Positions 41,490 through 51,430 of a stretch of 64,000 nt of DNA are shown in pieces. The position numbers were made by a program, and so were the translations under genes. The notes under the pieces were generated by a model, which saw nothing but the letters and a program-made list of their open reading frames with translations, was not told the DNA's origin and searched no databases. Source of the stretch: Diphasiastrum complanatum (Eukaryota; Streptophyta; Lycopodiopsida; Lycopodiales; Lycopodiaceae); the NCBI GenBank assembly GCA_029204225.1, contig CM055095.1, positions 38,556,141-38,620,140 on the forward strand, read 5' to 3'. Each line of letters starts with the position of its first letter. The first letter of the stretch is position 1.

Positions 41490-44148
41490 AATTCTTCATA
41501 TAATTTCTGAGCAAACTCCAAGTTTTGCTGAGCTTCGATCAACAGCAAGTCTTCTTTTGATTTTATGTATCGGCCAACTGGTAAGTTGCCGAATTCTTCT
41601 AACTTGACCGGGAGCAATGTTACATCAAACAGCTCCTGAGTTAACTTTGTATCTTCGTCTGAATCACTTTGAAGAGTGACTTCTTTGCAGTAACGAGCTG
41701 AAAATCTAATAAAAGACCTTTCAACATAAAGATTTTGAACAAAAAATAATGTCTTTGCCGCGAAAGTACCAAACTGTCAAATGAATATGTACAGAACTGC
41801 CTGTAGCGAAATGACTTCCTTCTGTCTTGCATTTTTTGTCGAATCTCCGCAAAATAATCTGCAAGATTTTGCTCCCAATCCACATAAAGGCTGAATAACT
41901 CTGGATAGGCCATATTTAAATTGATCAGCAACCCGGCATCATCGAATTCGCCTAAAACCGCAACAGCTTGAGGTTTGTACAGTTGAAACTGCGACTTTCG
42001 CTTCCAAAAATGTCGCTTATTGTCTTCGTTCCACAAAAATTGAAACTCTTTGATTCAGATATATTCAAGAGCATACATAGCCGAAGAGCCTATGTATAAT
42101 TCTGTTGATCCAAAAGGCACGACCTGGAACTTACCCTGGATTATGCCCCAATAGATACATCCTTTCTGTTCAATAGAGAGCTGGGCCCATAACCAGAGAA
42201 AGTCGTCCTTCTCCCAAGGTCGCATCCAATCGTTGAAGGCGATGCCTACTGCGCTTGGTAGCATCATGTAATCCACACACCATTGTAATTCAACATTAAA
42301 TGCATGTGGACATCATTTCTAGAAGCGTTCAGCAAATGCACGAAATCTGTCAGCACATACCTTCGATTGATTACGCTGTGTTTGCTTTGGCTGTGGTGAT
42401 ACAGTTGCCAGGTCCTGAGTTTGCAACTCAGCAGCCAGCTTCTGATCTTCCAATTGTTGTTTAAGATTCAACAGCTCCTGCTTGAGCTTGTCGAGATTCG
42501 CGACAGCCTCCAAATACTCAAGATGGTCTGAGGCTCCGGAATAGGATGGCACAGATTGAAGCTGTTGTGTGAGGTCATCAATGCGAAGTAGGGCTTGAAG
42601 ATATTCATCGTGTGAATTGGGCTTGCTGCAAGATGGGAAGGCTTCACTCAAGAGCTCCTTCAGCTCAGCCAACTCTTCTTCGACAAGTGCCTTTGCATCC
42701 TCGAGCGGTTACAAGAACTTGACTCGAAAATTTTTGAGCATCTGGTCTTGGAGCTAGTTCAGCTTCGTGAGGTCTACTGTGACTAACCCTGCATTGGTGC
42801 ACACAGAAAGAGCAGCTTCAGTCTTTATTTGCATCATTCGCTCCTCTTGCAAATATTTCTGGAGGGCGACATTATGTTGATTCGCAGCCAAGAGTTGTTG
42901 CTTCAAAGAATCATTTTGAGTTTGAAAATTGTCAGACTTGGCCTAAATTGTCTTATTCATCTTCTTTAAAGAATCAGCTTCTTTTATTAGAGTCTGAAGG
43001 TGTGTTTTGAGAGAACGATTTTGTTCAATCAGCTTCATGTTGTCTGATTCGAGCAAATCGATCTTCTTGTGGGATGCCTTAAGATCCTCTCGGCATCTCC
43101 TTTCTGAGTTAACAAACTCCAAGGTAATCTTCTGATGGTATTTGTCCAGCAAGTACACTTCAGCCACTAGATTTTTGGCTTTCTTTGTCATGGTGCGAAA
43201 TCACTGGGGCTGGTTGTCTGGTTCACCTTCATCTTCCATAGGTGTCCCAAGGTCGCCTTCAGCAGCTGTTCGTCCTTTTTCTGAAGATGGATGCACTCTG
43301 CTGCTTCTGAGATGTGAAAGCAGATGCTAGCCTTGAAGAATCAGTAGCAGTAGCATCTATATTCATTGCCCCAGCTGGAACTATATCTGGTTGGAATGGT
43401 GCAGCATCAATCTCCATAGTAGTGGTAGCTGCCACTTTGACTGCTGGTGCAGCATCGGGTGCAACCGGAATAGGAACATGAAGGAGGTTGGAAAGATCAA
43501 TCAGCTTGAGAACCAACATCCTTCCCATCAGCATTGTTTTCTCCTGCTTGGTCAAAATGGCAAAATTGGCACACAATCGAGAAACATGTGCTCCAACGCC
43601 AGAAACTTTTGATGCTTAATCCATTGCAAAAAGGCCTTGTAGGTAATAACACCAAAGCAAACTGGATTACCGGTGAGTGCGTGCAATATGTAACCAAAAT
43701 TTTGAATTGAAATTGTAGCATTCTCATCCGTCAGAAATATTGCTTGGTTCACGTATTTACAAAACAGTTTAAATGTTGTGTCGCGGATCATTGAAATTTT
43801 GTACCCCTTTGTGGGTACAAAACAATTGCTTAAGAAGTGGGCTGCTTCATCCACTGAGTCTTTATTGGTTGAAACCATCTTCCCATCCAAAGGTAACCCG
43901 AGGGCTATGCAGAATAGGTCTTCAGTGATAGTGAAGAATTGGTCTCACACATGAACTTTGAAGTCCACCTCAGAAATTAAGTGGATGGAGTTCACAAATT
44001 CCGTGCTGACTTCAGAAAGGATGATTGAGGGGTCCACTTTCAGATCACCCAACCTGCATCGATCCAAAAAAGACTGGATGGATGCCAGGCGGATTCCTGC
44101 GTGTGCTTTCCAAATGATGGTAGAACTAGAACTTGATCCAGAAGCCAT
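41490..44148 (-). pseudogene. extra ORF downstream of gypsy integrase
   Basis: About 880 codons are readable with some eight stops or shifts (for example stops at 43945 and 42943 and shifts near 43570 and 43290). From the likely start MASGSSSSSTIIWKAHAG, the N-terminal region (to about residue 190) includes ILHALTGNPVCFGVITYKAF. Then come an Ala/Pro-rich linker, a long coiled coil (43190-42400; heptad text such as DLKASHKKIDLLESDNMKL) and a Trp-rich C-terminal domain (DDFLWLWAQLSIEQKGCIYW). The ORF lies between integrase and the purine tract, in env position, but shows no envelope features beyond a hydrophobic stretch upstream of the chosen start (SKLFSIFFLTLLACEF). It resembles plant transposon-associated ORFs in layout. 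Function unknown. Confidence 0.6.
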
Positions 44149-44539
44149 TGGTCGAATGTTTGTCGACAGCTCCGTAGATCGCAATAGTTTGTATGAGTGA
44201 GCTTTGATCACAAGAGAATAAGCGCAGGAAAGCATAAACTCGCAGGCCAAAAGTGTAAGGAAGAAAATTGAAAATAACTTTGATATGCAGTAGCGGTGTG
44301 GAAGGGATGATGATGTGGCATGGTGACATGACATCTGTCACTTCCATTTATGGAGGACGTGCATGGCTCAGTGTTTGAAACTATAATTTGACAGATCGAT
44401 TTTTAATGACGGAAGACCATTTGTGAAAAGAAAAAACAAATAAATTAAGAAACAATATTTGTTTTGATATGTGAGCATACACACGTGTGAAAAATGATAA
44501 TCACGTGGCCATCATCTTATATGGAGGAATACAAAAACT

Positions 44540-44880
44540 AGGTCGAGGGATTCTCGAAAATATTTTGGAAAGATTCTAGAAAGTTTTTAGAAAGTTTTGC
44601 AAAACTTTCTTGTAGGATCCTAGAAAAAAATGATACAGAAACTCACGAAAATTTCTCGAAAAGTTTAACAACATACTAGAAAATTTCTCTAAAAACTAGA
44701 GAAAATGCTAGAAAAGATTCTAGAAAAATTCTCGAAAAATGTTAGAAGGTTGAAAATTTCTAGAAAAGATAAAAGAAAAGTCGCGAAAATATTAGAAAAG
44801 ATAAAAAAAAAAAAATCGTGATTAATTCCAAAAAAAATACTAGAAAATGATAAGAATACAAAAAAATAAAAATAAAATTC
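44540..44880 (-). repeat. spacer of degenerate TTCTAGAAAA-type repeats
   Basis: TTCnnGAA occurs at 44551, 44574, 44653, 44718, 44729 and 44758, and a 20-bp perfect palindrome, GAAAGTTTTGCAAAACTTTC, at 44590-44609. TTCnnGAA is the core of plant heat-shock elements, though here it may simply reflect a degenerate repeat. It separates integrase from the extra ORF. Confidence 0.7.
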
Positions 44881-45420
44881 TGGTAAAAGGTAGTATTTCT
44901 TCAATCTGGACCCATTAATACGTGTAGGTAACAGTTCACCTTCAAGTGATTGAAGTTGTACAGAACCATTGTCAAATACCTCTATAACTTTATATGATCC
45001 AAGCCATCTCATATGGAGTTTCCAGAAAACTTTTGATGTCGACTGTCATATATCAGTGCAAAGTCATTAGCTTTCTGGTCACATTTTTTTATATGACTGT
45101 CATGCTTCTTCTTTCTTTGTTCCTGGATGTCCTTCGTTAATTTTTGTGAAGTCACACGAGCTTCAGCTAGTTCTTCAATATTAGTCAACCTTTCGTTTAT
45201 ACATTCTGCATCTGTTCGTTGAGCTTGAATACGAAAAGTTTTCACCTCAAATTCAATTGGCAAAATAGGATGCATACCATACATAAGAAAATATGGTGTC
45301 TGCTTCGTCGTGATGTTCTCTGTGTTGCGATAAGCCCAGAGAACTGATGGTAGTTTCTGATCCCAATCCGTTGCATGTGCAATAGTAAATTTTGTTCAGG
45401 ATCTTACAAAGAAGAGGGAA
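44881..45420 (-). pseudogene. Ty3/gypsy integrase C-terminal end
   Basis: The minus frames give YGMHPILPIEFEVKTFR (45284-45240), a helical region with DSHIKKCDQKANDFALIYD, then MRWLGSYKVIEVFDNGSVQL and INGSRLKKYY (45012-44890), the usual end of gypsy pol. One frame change near 45010 separates them. The core catalytic domain is missing above 45420. Confidence 0.85.
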
Positions 45421-45715
45421 GATCAAAGTTCTGGGGACTCTTCAAGGCTGTTCTAAGGTGTAGAGGACAACTCCTAAAGTGATTTAGGTTCAGTCCAACC
45501 ATTGCTTGACTTATGCACCAAATTAGATCAATTTTGGTCAATTTTTGCTTGTGATTGGATAGTAAATTGGGTTGCATCATCATTAAGTTCCATTTAGATC
45601 TTTTACAAGTGATTTTGAAAGTATATTAGGTTGCTGAAATTCACTCTTGATCAGATCATTTGGAAGCTTCTATGTTCTTTATAGAAAAAGGGGCAATTCT
45701 ACCCATATTCAGGAG
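45421..45715. other. no feature recognised
   Basis: A short stretch between antisense gypsy integrase and sense copia protease/pre-integrase. No coding similarity is seen. Confidence 0.4.
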
Positions 45716-46565
45716 TTGGTAGTATTCCCCTTTGCTTAGGATCTTCCAAAAAGATCAACATAGAAGGTGTTTTGTACATTCCAACAATAACAAAGAATCT
45801 ACTAAGTGTTGGCCAAATGGTAGACAATGGTTTCAATGTTGACTTTGCTTCAAATGAATGTTTCATCAAGAAGAAGGGTAAGATAGTGGCTAAGGGCACT
45901 AGACTTGGCAAACTTTATAAGCTGGATGCATTTGTGGATACTAATGTTGTCATGTTGGCCAAGGAGAGCAAGATATCTACCTTCACTTTATGGCACAAAA
46001 GACTTGGACATGTCAACTCGGGTTCCATGGAGGCTATGATCAAGGAGGAGTATGCTTTAGGCCTACCAAGGTCTATTGGGAAGGAAGACAAGGTTTGTGA
46101 AGCTTGTGCTTTATCCAAGGCAAATAAGAAGGTGTTTCCTAACTCCATCACAAAGTCATCTCATCCTCTTGAACTCATACACTCGGATGTGCACATTGCT
46201 AGCACCAAATCTAATGGAGGTTCATCCATGTTCTTAACCTTCATTGATGACTACTCAAGATATTGTTGGGTGTTCTTACTTTCCTTCAAGTCTCAAGTAT
46301 TTGATACTTCTGTAAAGTTCAAGTTGTTTGTGGAAAAGTATTATAATCATACCATCAAGATCTTAGAAGTGACAATGGTGGAGAATTCATCTCCAATGAG
46401 TTCAAGGCCTTTTGTGAAGAGGAAGGGATCAAGAAAGAGACTTCTTGTCCTTACACTCCTCAACAAAATGGAGTTGCTGAAAGAAGGAATAGAACATTAT
46501 GTGAATGCTCTAAGGCTTTAAGATTAGATGCTTGTTTGCCCAAATCCTTTTGGGGTGAGTCTCTT
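45716..46565 (+). pseudogene. copia protease tail, pre-integrase and integrase core
   Basis: The 249-aa frame from 45772 contains TLWHKRLGHVNSGSM (HHCC start), VCEACALSKANKK, ELIHSDVH and MFLTFIDDYSRYCWVFLL. After YYNHTIKIL (about 46365) the frame shifts: the DNA still encodes the integrase core in another frame to about 46560. Gag and the protease active site are absent, so the copy is 5'-truncated. Confidence 0.88.
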
Positions 46566-47171
46566 GTATGTGCAAACTACTAGATGAATAGGGTGTCTTG
46601 CAAAGCAATTGAAGGCAAAATTCCTTATGAGATGTTGTATGGAAAGAAACCCAATCTTAATCACTTGAAAGTTTTTGGATGTATATGTTATGTGCATGTG
46701 CCATTGGAAACCAGGACCAAGGAGGATCCATCTTCCACAAGAGGGATCATGCTTGGATATGCTAGCTCAAGCAAGGGCTACAAAGTCTATCTCCCATCCT
46801 TGAACAAATTTTTTGTTTCAAAGGATGTTATATTTGATGAACATCATATGCATATGCTTGAAGAAGGCTCAAGTGCTCCAACAATCAAGAAGAAGATGGC
46901 CAAGGAGCAAGATCTTAGTTTTGAGGAGGAGCTCATGGAGGAGCAAGCACCAAACCCACCTATCACACCAAGGAGACCTTCAAGGGCAAAAGTGGAGCCA
47001 TCAAGGCTCACATATCAAGGCAAAGAGCAGCAAGTTGAGGGTATCTCATCCACTTCTTATGATTTATCTAGTTTTGAAGAACCATCTAATGTTGAAGATG
47101 CATTGAACTCCAAAGAATGGTATAAAGCTATGTTGGATGAGTATAATGCCTTGATTGAGAACGAAACTTGA
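46566..47171 (+). pseudogene. copia integrase C-terminal part and linker
   Basis: The 195-aa frame includes IPYEMLYGKKPNLNHLKVFG, GIMLGYASSSKGYKVYLP and SKDVIFDEHHMH, then an acidic and Pro-rich linker with PRRPSRAKVEPSRLTYQGKE. It ends in the RT opening YKAMLDEYNALIENET at a TGA stop (47169-47171), where Trp is expected. TGG to TGA is a single-base change. Confidence 0.9.
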
Positions 47172-48614
47172 TTGCTTGTTGATAGACCTCAAAGGAATGT
47201 AATAGGATGCAAGTGGGTCTTAAAGCTTAAGTTTAATTCAAATGAGAGTGTTAACAAACATAAAGCAAGATTAGTTGCAAAAGGTTATCCTCAAGAGAGA
47301 GGGATAGACTATGAGGAAACTTTTGCACCCGTGGCCAAGATGGTCACAATAAGACTAATCATTGCACTTGCATCACATTTTGGATGGATCCTATGTCAAA
47401 TAGATGTCTCTAATGCTTTCTTGAATGGTTTTTTGGAAGAGGATATCTATATGGAGCAACCACAAGAGTTCATCAAGCATGGAATGGAGAACAAAGTATG
47501 CCATCTCCAAAGAAGCATCTATGGCTTGAAGCAAGCCTTGAGATCTTGGAATTCAAGACGACATTGCTATTTGATTTCACTTTCTTTTGTTCAAAGTGAA
47601 TATGATCCCACTCTTTACATTAAGTTTGATGATGTTGGTATTGTACTTTTACTCATTTACGTAGGTGACACCATCATTAGTGAAAATAGTGTTGATGGTA
47701 TTGAGAAAATCAAGATAGATCTATCCTTAGAGTTCAAGATGGTAGATCTAGAGTGTCTTCACTTCATCTTAGGCATAGAAGTACTTAGAGGGTCTGATTT
47801 TATCTTTATAAGTCAAGTAAACCATGCTCAAAGTCTTTTGAAGAAGTTTAAGATGGAAGTATGCAAAAGTGTTGACACACCAATGGAGCAAGATGTAAAA
47901 GTGCCAAATGAAGATGATGAAAGATCCTTCATGGACATCACTTTGTTTAGGCAACTTATAGGCTCCTTAATGTGGATCACTATAACTAGACCAGATCTTA
48001 GCTTTAGTGTATGTAGGTTGAGCCAATCCATGCAAAAGCCATTGAATATCCATTGAAAAAAGGCTAAGAGGATTCTAAGATACATCTCGGGTACATTGGA
48101 TTTTGGGATTCTATATAGAGGAGATGTGATTAACCTTCATGCATTTAATGATTCAGATTTTGTAGGGGACAAGAGGGATAGAAGTTCCTATTCAACTTTC
48201 ATAGGAGAAGGTGTGGTTTCATGGCTTTCAAAAAAGCAATAAACTATATCTCTATCTTCAACCGAGGCCGAGGTTAAAGCTTTGACAACCACTACAAAGG
48301 AGGTACTTTGGATCAAGAGATTATTGATGGAGCTAAAGATCATGGATTCAGAGGAGGCACCAATCATCTACAATGATAATATATCATCCCAACACCTTGC
48401 ATCTAACCCAATCTTCCATGCAAGATCTAAGCACATTGAGATATGCCATCACATTGTGAGAGAAATGGTGCAAGCCATGGAGATTGCTTTGGAGCATGTT
48501 CCAAGGAATGAATGTGTAGCTAATCTACTTACTAAACCACTTCAAAAGACACCTTATATGAAATTCAGATCATCACTTGGAGTGATTAGTAAAGCAATGA
48601 TTGAACCAAGCTAG
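47172..48614 (+). pseudogene. copia reverse transcriptase and RNase H
   Basis: This is the most complete pol in the window. RT landmarks are [51 protein letters not shown] and [11 protein letters not shown]. The catalytic YVDD reads YVGD (about 47659-47670), so one active-site Asp is lost. RNase H follows: ILRYISGTLDFGILY, SWLSKKQ, SLSSTEAE and VLWIKRLLMEL, to the LTKPLQ end near 48545. A stop at about 48054 and another after SKKQ interrupt it. RT would copy element RNA in cytoplasmic particles, but not with this motif. Confidence 0.92.
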
Positions 48615-48628
48615 ATAGTGAGGAGGAG

Positions 48629-48891
48629 TGTTAAAAATTCACAATTCTAGCTTGACTAGTTTTGGTCATATGACTTGTAAATAGTTAGATGGTCATGATG
48701 TGGCTTGTCACACGTGCCAAATATCATAGGATTGGGCTGGGACCCCTTTTTATGTGGACCAATATTTTTGACTCGGTCTGAATGGAAGAGTAAAAAATGC
48801 ACAGGTTCAAAACATGTAGTCGGCCTTCGGCTGTTTTCAGGATGCTCATTACTTGAATGATTTGTGAAGGCTGAGCATAAGAAATCTAACA
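48629..48891. repeat. fused 3' LTR starts of two convergent copia elements
   Basis: The left edge TGTTAAAAATTC follows a plus purine tract (GTGAGGAGGAG). The right edge reads TGTTAGATTTC on the minus strand after TAAGGGGAG (48892-48901). Each edge is the U3 start of a 3' LTR. The 263 bases between are too short for two whole LTRs, so both are truncated and joined, at a point I cannot place. Confidence 0.7.
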
Positions 48892-48901
48892 CTCCCCTTA
48901 A

Positions 48902-51430
48902 TGTGGATTTTGAAAAACTTTGATCTTCAGATTTAACATATCGTTAAATCTGAGATGTTGCTCTTTTGATAGAGCCTTTGTAAAGTAATTTGCTGCCATG
49001 TAGTTTGTTCTGCAGAAAACCAATGCTACTTTCTTGCTATGTAGTTTCTCTCTAAGGTAATGATACCTGATTTCAATATGTTTGCTTTGAGAGTGAAATC
49101 TCGGATTGAGAGATAGTGCTATTGTGCTTTGATTGTCATAATAGATTGTTGTAGGAAGTGTTTGTGCAAGGTTGATGTCTACAAGCAGTTGCCTTAGCTA
49201 GATTGCCTCTTTGGTTGCACTTGTGGCAGCTATGTATTCGGGCAATTGAGGTCTTCTTTGGGCTATTCCATGAGATTGGGCCTTGGTTGTAAAAAATACA
49301 AATCCAAAAGTTGATTTTTTGGTATCGACATCTCCTACCCAATTCGCATCTGTATAGGCTTCAATGATGTTGGCAGTTTGGCTGCCTCCATAGCAGATGC
49401 TAAGAGTTTTCGTTGCTTGGATGTACTTCATGACCTTTGTTAGTCTTTCCAATGAGTTAAGCCTAGATTTAATAGGAACTAACTGAGTATATTGATCGAA
49501 TATGCAAGGTCTAGTTGCATGCAGATCACTATGTAAATCAGTGAGCCGATGATGGACTGAAATGGGTAGCGCTTCATATCCTCCTTTTCTACCTCAGCTT
49601 GAGGAGACTATTCCTTTGATAATTTTAGTCCAGGGTCAAGTGACTTGGTTTGCAGTTGGCCATTCCATACTTTTCCAGCACGTTGTTGAGATATCGTTGT
49701 CGACTGATGAAAATCAATTTGCTGGGTCAATTCTGAGACAATAGTGGGATCACCTTGCATTCTTGGGCCAGCATGTATTTCATTTCCTTCATTAGATTCA
49801 GATCGTTACTGAATAGGAGTGTATCATCTACATAGAGAGTGATGATGATGAAGTAATTTGATACAAATTTGAAGTAAACATTTGAGTCTGTCGAGTTTGG
49901 AATAAAACCATTCTCGATCAAATATACATGGATTTTTTGGAACCGGGCTCTGGGTGACTGTTTCAACCTATAGAGTGTCTTGTGAATTTTGCATACAAGG
50001 TGTTGTTGCTTGTCATTGAGTTTGTATCCCTCTGGCTACATCATATAGATTTTTTCTTCGATGGTTCAATTGAGGAAAGCGGTTTCGACATCCATCTGGT
50101 GGACTTCAAGATCTGCTGCATTTGCAAAGGAGAGAAGTAGACCGATCGAAGCATGCTTGCAACAACTGGGCTAAAGGTTTCAGAATAGCCTTGATCTAGA
50201 ATCTAGGAGTAGCCTTTGGTGACTAGCCTGGACTTACGATTGAGCCTTCCTTTGTATATTGTTGAAGTATCCCATTGGCCTTGCAGAACTGCTTGAATTC
50301 TATGGAAATGTACTCTCCCCCTCCATCTGTGTGTAAAGTGAGCCTTGATCTTTCTCTGGGTCTGGTTTTCTACAGATGCCTTGAACTGCTTGAAGAACTT
50401 GAATGCTTCAGATTTTTTCTTCATAAAGTACATAGCAGTCCTTCGAGAAAAGTCATCAATGAAGGTTAGGAAATAAAGAGCTCCCCCTGTGGAAGCAATC
50501 AGCATCAGGCCAAAAATGTCGGTGTGTACAAGATCAAGCAAGCTTTTGGAAGTATGAACTGAATCTAAAATAAAAGGGCTTCTTGCATGCTTGCTGATAA
50601 TACAGCTTTCGCATGGAGAAGTTGGCTTGTTGACAAAAGACAGATCTTGTACTAGTCTCTGAGTAGACATTTGCTAGGTACTATTGAAATTGAGGTGGCC
50701 AAGTTTGAAATGACACAGCATATCATTTGATTCAGAAGTGACTATGTGAAGAGCTTAATAATAAGAAGAGTAGCAGTGGCTGAGTTTGTAAAGATACCTG
50801 CTTGTTTTTCCAAAGGCTAAAACCTTATGGGATTTGTCAAGAATTGTGCAGCCTTCTGTATCCAATTCGAACCTCCAACCTGAATTGGTGATTCTGCTAA
50901 CTAAGAGCAGATTTGTGGTCAGATTTGGAATGTGGAGAACGTTGGCTTCACCTCTCTGTTCCTTCACCTTCGATTGAATGTGATGAGTTGTCTCCAAGTT
51001 GCACAACTCGAGAGTGGGTGAATGACTTATAGTCTTTGAACCAGTCGCGATGGTGAGTCATGTGTTGAGTTGCTCCAGAATCTAAATACCAGGAATCGAT
51101 ATCCTATTGTTCTCCAACTTTGGTCATAAACGCAACTTCATCTTCATCTTGTGATTGGATTGAGTGATTGGTTGTTGCACTATGTGCTTGTTGTTGGAAC
51201 TACTTCTTCTTTTTGTTGTTGTACTTCAAAGGTCGGTTGTCCTTGATTTCATGGCTAGTCCTCTTATAGTATCTACAAAATAGTTTCTGCATTGGTGTTC
51301 TATAAACACGATTTTTTTTTTCTCTTCTTCGTTCGTTCTTTTGTTAGTTACGGTTCTTACAGTTTGATCTTCTCCTACGTGGTCGTTCCTTCTCTGGGAT
51401 ACACCATGTAGGCTCACATACATAATTCAT
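48902..51430 (-). pseudogene. Ty1/copia protease to RNase H with internal deletion
   Basis: Minus order: degraded zinc knuckle (about 51290-51230), protease YLDSGATQHMTHHRDWF (51095-51045), pre-integrase (51006-50755), integrase core (50670-50300: LVHTDIFGLM, LTFIDDFSRRTAMYF). At about 50250 the text jumps to RT (NRKSRLVTKGYS), so the integrase end, linker and RT start are deleted. RT has an intact YVDDTLLF (about 49845), and RNase H includes YTDANWVGDVDTKKSTFGF (49350) and PEYIAATSATKEAI. Several stops are present. Gag is missing and the upstream edge abuts a gypsy extra ORF. Confidence 0.88.

Noticed and set aside
43945-44334. Env-like signal peptide at the start of the extra ORF
   Set aside because: The hydrophobic stretch lies upstream of the more plausible start (MASGSSSSS at 44148), and no second membrane segment or cleavage site was seen.
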